Below the pieces are notes generated by a model. That model was not told where the DNA came from. It worked only from the letters and a program-made list of their open reading frames with translations, and searched no databases. Of a DNA stretch of 64,000 bases, positions 1 through 15,125 are shown piece after piece (position 1 is the stretch's first letter; every line of letters begins with the position of its first letter). Origin of the DNA: Maylandia zebra (lineage: Eukaryota > Chordata > Actinopteri > Cichliformes > Cichlidae); assembly GCF_041146795.1 (NCBI RefSeq), contig NC_135170.1, positions 7,903,033-7,967,032 of the forward strand. The letters are read 5' to 3'. The position numbers were made by a program, and so were the translations under genes.

Positions 1-407
1 TCTTTAAAACATTCGGAAATAACCACTGATTGTATTTTTTGTCTCAAAACTTGGACTCAGCACTCACCTTGACTTATATTCTGTTGGAGCCAGTCTCAAG
101 TAGCTCTTCTGCAGTTTTTGGTAATTTTACGTTCATGTTTACGTTACGTTCGTGCTTTGTTAATGCAGTGCAGGTCAAGTAAAAGTACGAGGAAGATGCA
201 GTGTACATTTCTATCTGCAGAAGCTTACTGCTAGCAAGGTTGTAAAACTGTGCAAATATATATTTCCGTTGAAAGTAATAACTCCCAATTTTAAAGCAAT
301 TGGCAGAGTCATTTTGACCCAAAAACAATTTAAATGTTAAATTAATCTGTAGTGATGTGGTCTGTCTTGGTGAAAAGAGACCTGAGTGTTAAAGTGAAGC
401 TGTTTAT

Positions 408-836
408 TTACCATTCAATCTATGACCCTACCTATGGTCACAAGCTTTGGGTAGAGAACAGAAGACCGAGATTGGAGATATAACAATGGATTGAGCTTCC
501 CCAAAGAGTGGTTGGTCTCTCCCTTAGAGATAGAGGTAAGAGTGGAGTCTATCTAGAGGGGCACAGGGTAAACCTGCTACTCCTCCACATCGAAAGGAGT
601 TGAGGTGATCACACAAGGATACCTTACAGGCGCCTCCAGTGTGAGGTCTTCTGGGCATGTTGTCCCTGGAGAAGAGGCTAAACCTAGGACATGGCGGAGA
701 GATTATATCTCTCATCTGGCCTGGGGATGCCCCAGTGTACCCCCAGATAAGCTGGAGGTGGCTGCTGGGGAGAGGGAGATCTGGATTTCTCTTATTAGGC
801 TCCTGCCCAGGATGACTAGACAAAAAAGATAGATAG
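408..836 (+). mobile_element. Rex3-like (RTE-type) LINE, 3' end fragment
   Basis: The sequence reads as a decayed C-terminal part of a fish non-LTR retrotransposon: a tract starting YDPTYGHKLWV, later LSLRD, LLLHIERS, RDYISHLAW and GEREIWISLIRLLP, ending near short GATA/GATG-type repeats. Frames shift along it. It is the downstream part of the family represented at 27130-29460. The family name is tentative. Confidence 0.7.
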
Positions 837-1474
837 ATGTTATTTCTTCTATACACCTGTGGATGTACTGATTTCTCACTGACTCCACTTTGCTACCGAA
901 AAGAATCCAGTATCTTCACTGCTACACAGAAAAAAGTAACTGTTGGTAATAAATAATGAGAACTTAATTTTCAAAATTGTAAACAAATGTGGTTTTAAGC
1001 TTATGATGTTTCCAAGGTATAACTTGGTTTAACACAGTAAACCGAACCTGTCCATTACAGATGCTGCGGCGTCTGTGATTTAAAGTGACCAGTCACATTA
1101 GGATCCCATTTTCTTTGAGCTTTGTCAAAAGTCAGGTTATTTCCAGCAAGCAGAATTCAGCTTTGACAGCAGAGTTGCCTGCATTAATCTGCTGCAGTGC
1201 TCACAAAGAAGCCACTTGTGGGCATGAGTTGCTGAATTTATGGGCAAGGAATTTAATTGCATGAGTAGCAATGAATACCTGCACCTCTGAAATGAAATTA
1301 TTTGCTTGTGATTATGTTCTTTTTTCTTGTATGCAACACTTCCATACACCCTGTCTGTTTCTTTCTCTCTGCCAGGTGTTGTTCAGAACTTCTTCAGTAC
1401 ACTGAAAGAGCAGAAGCATTCAATTATACAAACTACTTCTTCAGTGTCTTTCTTCTGCATTCTCTCCATTCTAT

Positions 1475-1476
<2 letters not shown>
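837..1476. other. Unassigned single-copy stretch
   Basis: AT-rich DNA with no convincing coding signal or recognised repeat. Confidence 0.5.
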
Positions 1477-1534
<58 letters not shown>

Positions 1535-1575
1535 CAAATGTGCGCACACGCACACACACACACACACACATACAC
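1477..1575. repeat. CA microsatellite
   Basis: Near-perfect CA run of about 56 bases, a short GC-containing interruption, then a further CA/CG run. Further CA-rich degenerate sequence (cattcacac repeats) continues to about 1780. Confidence 0.97.
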
Positions 1576-1976
1576 AAAGGTTTGAATTAAGTTAAAAGCT
1601 TCCAGCTGACTGCTATACAGGAAGTCAGATGAATTCACACACTCATCCGTCTTCCGCACTGCTCACACATTCACACATATGCGCATTCACAGTGCATATG
1701 CATTCACACAGTGCATTCACACACACAAACATTGCAGTCATTGCAGTCACATACACATTGGTACCAGTTTTCACACATTCACTGTTTCCACATGCTGTTG
1801 GTGGAAGATGTGCCAGAGCATCTGCCTTTTTCTTTGTGTGCAAGCCAATAATCTGGAATCAGTAAGTAACGGTTTCCTCACTGCTCAGTGGTCAGCAGAT
1901 TGGAGTCTGTTCCAGACCGAAAACTGCTCTACCAGAAAGGAGCTACTGAACATGTTGGGATTCAGGTGAGTTTATT

Positions 1977-2102
1977 GATAAGATAAGATAAGATAAGATA
2001 AGATAAGATAAGATAAGATAAAACTTTATTAATCCCTCAGGTGGGTTCCTCTGGGAAATTCGGTTTCCAAAAGCACAGCACCGACAGAAGTTACAGTTAC
2101 AG

Positions 2103-2187
<85 letters not shown>
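1977..2187 (-). repeat. L2-type LINE 3' tail with AGATA and TA arrays
   Basis: An AAGAT/AGATA pentamer array (1977-2021) is followed by a block beginning actttattaatccctcagg and then a TA array (about 2107-2187). The middle block recurs at 39551-39645 in the same orientation. Reversed, it reads as a LINE 3' end (gaatttccc..., aataaagt) followed by its short-repeat tail, so both are minus-strand 3' tails. Confidence 0.7.
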
Positions 2188-2191
<4 letters not shown>

Positions 2192-2794
2192 AACACACAC
2201 ATATAAATACAGAGACATACTGTATATAAATAAAATATACGAAGGAGATAAATAGAATAAATAGGAATAAAAATAAAAATACAAGTGAATTGCACATTTC
2301 AAGTATTGAGGTCTATTGCACCATTGGCTATTAACAAAAATATTGCACAAAAGGTATTGCACAGTGAGGTGAAGAGGCACTACAGCTTAGTTGTTCCCCC
2401 CTCCTAATGTTTTTGATGCCATCTTGTATATGGTCACTTTGCAAATATAGCTAGACTAGACCTCACATTAAAATGGTGTCATAATGGGTTCAAGCCATTT
2501 ATGTGTTTTCAGCATTTCACATTTGTTCAGATTAACTTGGTTTCAACTGGCAACCACTGGAACTGAAAAGTAAATAAACACTGTTATTTAGCTAGTTGTT
2601 AGTTGTCAAGTGAGGTTTATTTTTATCATGGAGTGAGTTTCTAATTATTTTTTTGACTATCCTTCTCCTGAAAAACAGAAAGACAAGAATCAAAGTGTTC
2701 TTCCTCTTTAACTAATGAACAGAATGGACTCTGTTTAGGGTGAAAAGGGTTGCCAGTTTGACTGCATGTTACTGTTTCAGAATACAACTGCCTG

Positions 2795-2831
<37 letters not shown>

Positions 2832-3200
2832 TTAGTGTGAGTGTGACTCAGGCATTCAGCAGGGCTGCAGAGACCAGTAGACAAGCTGCACCACAGGGGT
2901 TTACCTACTCCACGGGGTTCACCTGCCTCAGGCTATTTCTGGACTTCTGGATGAAGTTTGTGCCCCATCACCAGGCTGCTTATCTTTAATGAGGAGTACA
3001 GACGTTTCACCAGTACATGCAGTGCTGAATGGATCACTTTGAAAAGCATTTTGATATCACTGGCTTTTATTTTGTCTGTATTATTTTGTTGTACTGCATC
3101 AACTATTGAAGCAAGTATGTAAGATTCTGTTGAGCTGGGAAAAAAAAACCTTCCTATATCAATATAGGCAAACATCAATAATACAATAAAAAAAAAGTAT
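2188..3200. other. Intergenic stretch with a TG microsatellite
   Basis: AT-rich, no gene recognised. TG microsatellite at about 2795-2830. Confidence 0.6.
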
Positions 3201-3699
3201 ATATATATTAGGGGTGCAACGATACACAAAATTCGAGATTCGATACTTTGGTGTCACGGTTCGATATTTTTTCAATAAAAAAATGTTCATGCCTTTTTAA
3301 TTTGTCATTTATTAAAATTATAAAAATATATTTTAACTCAAAAATACAGTTTTTAAATTTAATGTTGTTGAAACAAAAAAAAAAAAAAAAAAAAATCTAT
3401 CTGATCGAGAAATCACTCATCTTTGGAAAAGAGGGTTTATTACAGAGAAATGGCTCTTTCCAAAATAAAAGCTATACTATACGCTTCTTCTGGGCTATAT
3501 TCTCAGCAGCATATTAAACATATCAGGTCCCCATAAGGAGAATCATCATCTTGTTGTTTTTGTCTGCTTCCATTTGTCTTTGCACTAGGATGATGTCGGC
3601 GTAAATGTGCAGTCATATTCGTTGTGTTCCCACTAGTGCTGTCAGTGTTAATCTCGTTAAAATGACATTAACACTATAACGCGGCAAAACTCCATTAAC

Positions 3700-4001
3700 A
3701 GAGACCATGGCTCAGGGGGTTGGGAAGCTTATCTGTAACCGGAAGGTCGCCGGTTCGATCCCCGGGCTCTTTTTCCTGGTCGTTGTGTCCTTGGGCAAGA
3801 CACTTTACCCTACTGGTGATGGCTAGAGGGGCCGATGGCACGATATGGCAGCCTCGCTTCTGTCAGTCTGCCCCAGGGCACCTGTGGCTACAACCGTAGC
3901 TTGTCTCCACCAGTGTGTGAGAGTGAATGAATAGTGGCATTGTAAAGCGCTTTGGGTGCCTTGAAAAGCGCTATATAAATCCAATCCATTATTATTATTA
4001 A
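3700..4001 (+). mobile_element. tRNA-derived SINE inside the hAT element
   Basis: The head looks like a tRNA gene with an A-box-like TGGCTCAGGGGG and a B box GGTTCGATCCC (3752-3762). The body ends with the teleost SINE motif of paired AAAGCGCT/AAGCGCTATATAAAT words and an ATT-repeat tail. Short ATTAAC repeats flank it. Reverse-strand copies of the same family lie at 26817-27066 and 27562-27800. Confidence 0.85.
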
Positions 4002-4067
4002 CGACTTACCACGGATCGTCCCGTGTGTGGGGCTGGACGGTGTCAACACGTTAACAAGCTAACTGTG

Positions 4068-4250
4068 CTAACGCACTAGTTCCCACCAATTGAGCATTGC
4101 ATGGCACATCCGACATACTGTTTTACTTTTGTCCATGACGCTCTTACCATCAGGGTCATGCTTCACATGAAAACCAAAATAGTTCCAAACGCCAGATCTG
4201 AATGAGGGTGGGGGAGGCTCAATTTCGGGTAGCGTTGAGGCAGTTGCCAT
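4068..4250 (-). pseudogene. BED zinc-finger fragment of a hAT transposase
   Basis: The 60-residue frame has SGVWNYFGF followed by KTVCRMCHA, the aromatic and first Cys-Cys part of a BED finger as in ZBED-type hAT transposases. The His ligands and catalytic domain are absent because the frame ends in other element sequence. It is not a host gene. Confidence 0.6.
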
Positions 4251-4492
4251 GTTGCAACGGGCTTAGCTTCTGTCTTGCTAGCTTGCGCTGTGCTCAGTGG
4301 ATCTGCACTCAACAGTGCAGCCTAGGCGGAGTAGTCGAACGCAGATCCACTGAGCGCTCAACACAGACAGCATCATCAGAAGAAAAGTTGATAAAATAAA
4401 TTTTAAAAAATTGTATTGTTCGATACAAATGCGTACCGAACCGAAAGCACTGTATCGAACGGTTCAATATCGATACGAGTATTGTTGCACCC

Positions 4493-5991
<1,499 letters not shown>

Positions 5992-6042
<51 letters not shown>
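5992..6042. repeat. TA microsatellite
   Basis: Perfect TA run between the LINE 3' end and the TIR element that follows. Confidence 0.95.
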
Positions 6043-6045
<3 letters not shown>

Positions 6046-7290
6046 GGGACCGGGGATAGTTGTAACATTTTTGACATTTCTGTCTGGAAATTGGAGCTCT
6101 TTTAAGGTAGTGGATTCAAAATGTAATGCAAAGTATTTACATGTGTCTGCTATTAAATAGTGCAGCTATTTTCTCTGCAGCACAATTACCCATTGCATGG
6201 TATGGTCTCAAACAGAAAGAGTGAAATGTTACAATTAACCCCATAGTCTGGGTTAGTTGTAACATATCCTGGGGTAAAATGTAACACAATGAAATAAGGG
6301 TACTGACAAAACATTAACATGTAATCTTTGTTTATTCAACACATGAATGCACTTAAAGCCATTTATGTAGCTATGTGTGTGTGTGACAGAATGCAGAAAT
6401 CTAGCTTTTGAACATATTCCAACCCCCCAAAAAAGACTAATTATGGAATTTTCTGCAACTGAATATTTCATTCATTTTGGTTGGTCTTCCTTGAGTTTGG
6501 TCCCATTGGCTCAGTGGGCATTATAACCTACAACTCTTGCACCAATTTTGAACATAACAATGAAGCTGAAAAAATGTAGTTGTTCACCAGCATCGCAATT
6601 CCATTACTTTTTATCATGGCTTACCTTGGTGTGGTTTGCAAAGTGCTTCAGAAAGATGAGGAAATCTGTTTCTTGCACCCATCCTGATTTATTTCCTACT
6701 GGTCCATCTCTGACACAGTGGTCTGCATAATGTATGTGTGGGAACACAAACAGTGAAGGAATTGTGTTGCCAATGACATTAACCGCATATACAAAAGCGA
6801 CCAGTGAACCTCTCTCTGCTGATGTTGTCGCCCCAACTTGTTTAATATAAGTTAAAGTAATAGTGTGGTAAGTTGTAACATCTGCATTATTGTTACAACT
6901 AACCCAGACTGTTGCTGTTACAACTGACCCAGACTCCTATAGCCATGAACTAGCTAACATTACAGCCAACGGCTAAACATTAGCACTAAAGACCTACACA
7001 GAATATATCCCCATAGACATACAAATAACATAATTTAAGTTTAATGAGTTTAACTGCAAAGCAGATAATGCTATTAGAAATTGAAATAAAGTAGAAAAAC
7101 TTACTTTTTGGCATACAAATTCCTTTTTTTTTGTGTTAAATTGTCTGTGACAAAATGTGCTGATTTTTCACATGTGATAGCAGAACTGAATTGGGCATGC
7201 ACAGGATGAGTCACATCATTTGAAACTTAGCCCTGATTGGAGAAATTGGAAGTGTTACAACTGACCCATGCTACAACTATCCCCGGTCTC

Positions 7291-7292
<2 letters not shown>
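6043..7292. mobile_element. Non-autonomous DNA transposon with ACCGGGGATAGTTGTA terminal inverted repeats
   Basis: The left end starts GGGGGGACCGGGGATAGTTG and the right end is the reverse complement of GGGAGACCGGGGATAGTTGT, about 23 bases with few mismatches. The 1.25-kb interior has no transposase frame. The word GTTGTAAC/GTTACAAC followed or preceded by GGGT recurs at least five times (6057, 6255, 6893, 6916, 7255). Both flanks are TA arrays, so a TA or longer duplication cannot be resolved and the superfamily is left open. Confidence 0.75.
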
Positions 7293-7342
<50 letters not shown>

Positions 7343-7347
7343 TTTTA
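7293..7347. repeat. TA array and T-run
   Basis: TA run of about 42 bases followed by a T-run. Confidence 0.95.
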
Positions 7348-9719
7348 ATTTATTTATTTATTTTTGTTGAAATGTAATCTGTATGTAGCATAAAAGAACA
7401 ATATGTGAATGTAAATTTTGTTTGTTCGTTAAGGTGAATTCCCAAACTATAATTTATGGTCAAATGTTGATTTACAGTAACTGGATTCAAAAAGTAAACC
7501 ACTGCTGCTTTTGCCTGTTATCAACTGGAACATTTCAATGCCACACAAATTGAAGATATGTAACATCCATTTTGGTTCATCCATTTGTTTTCTAGTGCCA
7601 GGAAACCTTTCCGTCTGCTGGCTCTGTAAGCTGCTGACAGTTTTGTCTACTTTTCTAGCTTTCGCTTTTCAAACAAACAGTAACTAACAGGCTTGTTTTA
7701 AATTAAAATAAAAACCTGAAACCTTTACTCTGGTAAAAGTTTTATAATAACTTGCCCAATGAGGCAAATTATTGATAGATCTTCACTGAGAGGGTGGAAG
7801 GTGGATATATACAAGACTTTGACTCAAGTGCATTGTGATAGTTGTATTGATTTTCCTAAATCTTGAATCTCACATGTGCTTTTCATTAACTTATAGTTAG
7901 AAAGACTAAAACATTGAAGACTGAAACTACACATTTTAAACACTGATGAATAAAGTGAAACAAAAAAACCCAGCCTCAAAATAAACTGAATTAAAAACAA
8001 AAACTTAAAACGAGTAGGTGCCTTTTTACTTATTCTTTATTATCAACAGGAAATGTGGCATAGCTGAACACATGCACGAAAACACACAAGTCCTGGTTAC
8101 ATGTCAGGTCAGGTAGTGCAGAGAGAAATGTCAAGAATCTCTTGGCCCGAACTCAACATGACCCTAACAAAGATCAACGAAACCTGATCCTTCAGATCTT
8201 AGCTATCTCTTTAACACCCTCCCCCCTCCCCCGACACACACACATACAAATATTTGGAGGTGTTTGTGGAATAAACATTCACATTTGTGTCTGTTTCTTC
8301 TGTCTGTTTCGCCATCAGATTTTTCTTGTTTTCAATAGCTTCTTTAATTCTGACATTTTCTGCTCTTTTCAAATTGCCACAGCTGCCCAAAAGAATGCAT
8401 CTCTTCAGATTACAGCCAACTCAGTAATAGTTACCTAAAGGAGCTTCAGCTTCATCCCTACAGTATTAGAAAGAAAACACAAACAGTCAGATGACCCCTT
8501 ATGGACAAGCAGTTGGGAATGGTAAATTGGAAAAATTCCTTATTAAGAGAAAGACACTTCTGGCAGTACCAGGCACAGGGAGGGGCAGCCAACTGCCCAC
8601 CCCCAACTGCTGTGACCAGTCTAAAAGAGAGCAGAAGGAGACATGACTAAAGGAACACTTTGGGGGACAGACAATGTTAAATAATTACTTACTATTAAAT
8701 GAAATAACAGTATTTAAGCACGTGAGAGTAAAAAGAGGTTAGTAAAGTTTTCTGAGGCAGGTCACATTTAAATGCATAGTGCATCACTTCCTACCCGCTT
8801 GACCTGTTTGTAATATATACATTTAAATAATAATCCTTAAACATTTAAATGTTTATTTAAGCTGTGCTTTAAATGTAAGTCAGATATTTTCCATTTGCAT
8901 GATAATAAAAAAGATGATGATGTAGTTGTTGGGAGTGGTGGTAACGATTTGAATTTATTTTCCCATACATACATTCACCTTCACTGTATGGTGTATGGAT
9001 TGTTTGTCTCTGCCTTCTTCCACTTTTTCCTGTTCCATTGTTAGTGTAGGATGAAATTAAAGATGAAAAAAGTAGGAAATTACATGTAATCCAGGCATTT
9101 ATCTCTTTAAGATGTGCTTTTTTTTCATACTCAGAGTGGACAAGGAAAGAAGAAATAAAAAAGATAAAGGGCAACATGAAAATAGCTTTAAAAAAAAAAG
9201 CAAACTGTGCCCTTTATCCACCCCTCAGGTCAAGTTAAGCTCATTTTCACCATTTTTTTTATTGTTCTTTTTTGTCTCATCTGTCTATTTTGAACTTTGG
9301 AACATTTATTTTTTGATCGGAAGCTAAAGTTGTACCTAAAACCATAACTCTTTGACCTGAAGTCATCATAGAAAAAAAGCTGACCTTACATCTCACAGAC
9401 AAATCAACTGAACTGTTATAAAATGTTATCAGTGCTATACCACAATTCTTCCTGTAGGATAATCTATGACTATTTCATTTACAGGCAGTTTTGGGGAGGA
9501 TTGAAAATATATTTCTGTCCACTGTGCTTTTAAGACTTGACTATTAATTACAATAATAAACTCAGCATGTATTTAGAGTACAATCCAAAATCCAGAACTC
9601 TCCTTTAAGTTTCTCAATTCTCATTTCTTAATTCTATCGTGGTGATAAACGTGGTGATAAACTTAAATACTGCTTATATTGAGTCCTGTGTCAAATTCTA
9701 ACCATAAGGTTTGTGTTTT
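7348..9719. other. Intergenic stretch 3' of hoxb1a
   Basis: AT-rich, no gene recognised. Contains a C/CA-rich patch at 8217-8246 and the DR5-like motif listed at 9227-9243. Confidence 0.5.
9227..9243 (+). promoter_or_regulatory. DR5-like motif 3' of hoxb1a
   Basis: AGGTCA-AGTTA-AGCTCA is a DR5 with one mismatch in the second half-site, about 9.1 kb 3' of the hoxb1a stop codon. Group-1 Hox genes have 3' retinoic acid response elements in other vertebrates, so the place is suggestive, but the match is imperfect. Confidence 0.3.
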
Positions 9720-10330
9720 TGTTTTGCCTGTGCTTCAAAACTATCAGCATGTCTATTAGATCCCATCCGTTCAAGACTGCTCAAAGAAGCCTTATCATTA
9801 ATTATTGCCTCAATTTCACTTCATCCTTATTAATAAGTGACATATCACAGTCTTTTAAGGTGGTTGTAATTAAGCCATTACTTAAAAAGCCTTTACTTGA
9901 TTCAACTGTCTTAGCTAATTTTAGACTGATTTCCAGTCTTTCTTTGATTTCAAAAAAGAGTTGATATAAATCAGCTATGTGATCTTTTGCAGTGGAATGA
10001 TTAATTTGATGAGGTTCAGTCAGGTTTTAGAGTTCATTCAGAGTGAAGGATCCGAATGATAGGCTTGTTGGACACATTTCTGTACTTGTCCTGCTCAACC
10101 TCAGCGCCGCATTTGATCCCGCTGATCGCAGCATTTTACTACAGAGAATAGAATAAACCATTGATAAAAAAGGCAATGTGTTGGACTAGTTTGAATCCTA
10201 TTTATCTTATATATTCATATTTCTATCGTAAATTAATAGACTTCTTCAAAAACTAAAGTCACAGAGCTCAAAAGGTTTGTGTGCTGGGAGTGATGTATTT
10301 GTGTTGTCACTGTGTGATAGATGTGCCCTC
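9720..10330 (+). mobile_element. Decayed LINE reverse-transcriptase fragment (Rex1/L2-like)
   Basis: Frame pieces read FKVVVIKPLLKKPLLDSTVLANFRLISSLSLISKKS, which is cut here into PLLKKPLLDSTVLANFRLIS-type reverse-transcriptase motif, then FRVHSE and, in a shifted frame, LSAAFD-like sequence about 10100-10120. Stops and frameshifts are frequent. It is an old non-LTR remnant. Confidence 0.65.
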
Positions 10331-10409
10331 GGTTTCGCCCCCATTTTGAGGACTGTTGATGCACTTTAGGCTGTTCCTGTTTCCCCTGTCTTTCATTCAA
10401 GCCAAGCAT

Positions 10410-12085
<1,676 letters not shown>

Positions 12086-12087
12086 AC

Positions 12088-12175
12088 TATTCAGTTCAGT
12101 TTTATTTATTAATATAGCACCAAATCACAACAACAGTTGCCTCAAGGTGCATGATATAATTACTGCTTGAAGGTA
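12088..12175 (-). mobile_element. Rex1-like LINE 3' tail
   Basis: Reversed, it reads AAGCACCTTGAGGCAACTG followed by GTTGTGATTTGGTGCTATA and an AATAAA-type end, the same tail seen on the plus strand at 31515-31578. Confidence 0.6.
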
Positions 12176-12214
12176 CATTATAAAAACATATTAAAATGTA
12201 GGCAAGAATAAGTT

Positions 12215-12400
12215 GCCATCTATCCCAAACTGACAGACCTAGATTCATACCTATGGTCAATTTAGAGTCATCAGTTAACCTCTTTGGACTGTGGGAGGAA
12301 AATTAACTACCCACACAGACGAGCAAACTCTACACAGCCTGCTGGTGGATTTGAACCCATGACCTTCTTGCTGTTAGACAATGCTTATAACACCACTATT
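12215..12400 (-). mobile_element. Decayed V-SINE (DANA-like superfamily)
   Basis: Reverse complement retains the SINE plan seen intact at 15126-15513: a tRNA-like head region (gttctaacagcaagaaggtc-like), a central 'gagtttgctcgtctgtgtgg' segment and 'tcccacagtccaaagag'. Strongly diverged. Confidence 0.6.
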
Positions 12401-13640
12401 ATTGTTATAAAAACATTTTTTTAAAGTGACGAACTCTTACTTCATGTTCCCCGGTAGAAAGGTGTCAGGACTTTCTCAAATGCAATCACTATTGTCTAAC
12501 CAACAACCAAGAAGAAGAAGAGGTTATGTTATGTTGATCAGCTCAATAATTTAAAAACATATTGATGTATACTGTGAATACACATCCCACTGTTTGGCTC
12601 TAATTGGTCAGACCACAAACTTTTTTCAAAAAGTGAATTTAGATTGATCAAAAACCAAAGTAATACTGATCACGTGGCTGGTTAGAAAAAACAGAGCATG
12701 TAGAGGAATTTTAACATGAAGCACTATGACACGCTATAGCTCTTTGTTTGGGGTAAGATTGTGGGTGCCTGCACATGCTGTCTTCAATTTGAATGAGAAT
12801 GTGAACTCTTGAACTGTAACCGCTCCACTTTATTTTTCACTGCTTTTTATGAAGGCATTACACACACAAACACATACTGAACACAGCAGCAGACAGTGTG
12901 TTGAACTTGAGATGAGTTGTGGAAAGTAAAACAGGAGTTTGAGGTCAGCCCCAGTGAGGTCATCATGAAAGAATTTCCACTCTTTGCTGAGGTCTTTCTT
13001 TCATTTCTCTCTCTTACATACACTCTTATCTTGTTATTTGTCACTTCATCTGCTAAAGCACAATATTTTTGTCCTGCTTCACCAATTTAACTATAGTATC
13101 AAAATCATGTTTGCAAGAAATTTGTAGGAAATTAAACATCTAATGCATGAGACTGTCTTCTTTGTTTAGACTTGGACACTATACTGAGATAAGGAAACTA
13201 AAACAGCAGCAGCAGGAGGGTTGCCAGTGCTCATAATTTGAGTAATTCTCCTACTGTTAGGTATTTTACATTATTTCAACATAATAACTGCATGCCCTGA
13301 ATTAAACTCTTTTCCTGTGAGATCACACTAACTCGTTAACAAACTGATACGGTGCTCATATTCATTAAAGGAACACTTAGTAAAGACATCCAATCCAATT
13401 TCAATGGGAAAAAAATCATGCAGGATACCTATGCTCATATGGCCTTAGAAATTAAAGGGATCCCACATTGTTTGATGGAAATGAAACTTAGAAGTCACCC
13501 CAAAAAAATCAAAGTGAAAAAATGATGCCATTTTGCAACTCAAAATGGAATTCAGTTCAATTCAATTTATAATAATAATAATAAAGACCCTACAATAATA
13601 CTCAATAATACTCAATAGTTCATATTGCCCCAACGTGCTT
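12401..13640. other. Intergenic stretch
   Basis: No gene recognised. It holds the Pbx/Hox-type decamer AGATTGATCA at 12641-12650 and AGGTCA half-sites spaced 9 bases apart at about 12941-12961. A short ATA repeat with a LINE-tail-like block is at 13551-13610. Confidence 0.5.
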
Positions 13641-13860
13641 GCATGCCTGACAAGGTTGGGGCATCTTCCTATGAGATGATCGATGATGGACCATTGACCA
13701 TCCTTGACAATCTCAGGTGCAAGCTGGTGGCATCGGATAGACTAAAACATAATGTCCCAAATGTCTTCAATTCAAGTTAGGTCAGGCAACCATGGGGACA
13801 AGTCCTGGGAAGGAGGAACCTAGGACCCACTGCACCAGTGTACGGTTAAACAATGGGTTG
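13640..13860. mobile_element. Fragment of a widespread fish DNA repeat
   Basis: The block around 13755-13850 (fragments such as caattcaagttaggtcaggc and ggacccactgcaccagtgta) matches my memory of an abundant teleost DNA transposon family. Another part of a similar repeat may be at 40650-40860. Family not named. Confidence 0.4.
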
Positions 13861-13900
13861 ACAATGTGTGACACCTCTTTCTCACAGATGTTTTCAAGTT

Positions 13901-14095
13901 TTAGTCATTTTCAGCAATAGGTGCATCTGACCTTGTATTACTTTTTACTTGTACCTGATAATGCACCCTGGATGCATGTATGGAGCACAGGCCATTTATT
14001 CTCTTGGCCTCTGCTTCTCTGGTATATCTCCTCAGCCTAGTGGCAAGGGCTGTGAGACTTTGTTTGGCAGTTTCTAGTACCTCAGTCATGGACAT
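13901..14095 (-). pseudogene. Fragment of the restriction-like-endonuclease LINE ORF
   Basis: The 64-residue frame contains LTALATRLRRYTREAEAKRI, which fits the region upstream of the reverse transcriptase in the same LINE type found at 4632-5991. It is isolated and in the opposite orientation. Confidence 0.6.
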
Positions 14096-14099
14096 TTTA

Positions 14100-15112
14100 C
14101 TTCTTATTCATCCATGGCCCTCTACAGCTCAGTTAGCTTACTAATATGCAACCAAATTTCCCCTTGTGGGACAATTAAAGGATTATTCTTCTATTCTCAT
14201 ATCCTTCTGAGTTTCTCTGATTCTGGCTCCCAGCCTTGTTATCCATGCGGGCTTTCTCTACACGCATCCTTGGTTTTATACCAAGTTCTTCTTGGTTTGC
14301 TGTGGCAGAGTCATATCTGAGCTCAATGGTTTCAGTGAGACTGGTGGTGGGGATGGTGCATAAAGCAATTTTCAGATCTGCAAGTATCTTGTCTGATGGG
14401 ACTTTTTCAGCTGGGGAAGTTGAAGTGCTGTAAAAAGGATCTGTGAGTGGCTTCTGTCTAATCTTTATTTGTCATGAAGTGATGACTGAGTTTCCCAGTT
14501 AGCCTCTAGGAGAAGAATCTTTAGAACAGGAGTGATGAGAAGGTGATGAGGAGTCTGTTTACATGTTTAGATATCCCAGAGGGTCACCTTTAGATAGAGC
14601 TATCCACCCACAAAGGTCTGTAATATTCCTCATTGTGTGGAGGAAGGTGGATTCAACCACTGGCAATGCGGCCCTGTGAATTGAAGGAAAGCCTGCGACT
14701 GAAATGCATAAAGCTCTCTCCATGATGTTTTGTGCAAAGCATTTTTAATAGACATATACATTTATGTTATTTATATCATTCTACTCTTTATGTTATGGTC
14801 TGCAATAAAACTTTCAAGCCAAAAGAAAAAACTGACTTTCAGTTATTTTTTTAAAGACAGAAGACTTTCAATTTCAAACTAAAAACATTATAATGATGAC
14901 TGTTCCATGGTTTAAATCACATCTTTCTTTTTGCACCCTTAGGTTCTCAATTTTAACTTAAAATCTTTCATTAAATGTAACCACTTTACACTAAATTATA
15001 TAGAAGTGATGTACTGTATTTCTTCTTCTATATGGAGGACCAGAAGAGTCATGCTCATTGAAAAAAAGAAGCCTAAATATCGAATTGTACGATAAAATAT
15101 GTATTTGTTCAT
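14100..15112. other. Intergenic stretch
   Basis: No gene or element securely recognised. Confidence 0.45.
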
Positions 15113-15125
15113 TAATTTACAAATT

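Noticed and set aside
524..856. Antisense frame of 110 residues
   Set aside because: It is a shadow of the decayed LINE 3' end on the plus strand.
2041..2380. Open frames rich in Tyr-Ile or Thr-His, Cys-Val and Ser-Ile-Tyr-Leu repeats over microsatellites (here and at 1302-1659, 4411-4831, 10233-10655, 17055-17365, 21352-21708, 32433-32782, 33589-33934, 61609-61936, 62367-62627)
   Set aside because: They are translations of TA, CA/TG and GATA arrays with no conserved flanking sequence.
3700..3780. tRNA gene
   Set aside because: The A and B boxes belong to a SINE head with the usual SINE body and tail; no cloverleaf gene with proper ends is seen. The same applies at 15126 and 27066.
12941..12962. 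Retinoic acid response element from two AGGTCA half-sites
   Set aside because: The spacing is 9 bases, not the 1, 2 or 5 used by RAR/RXR.
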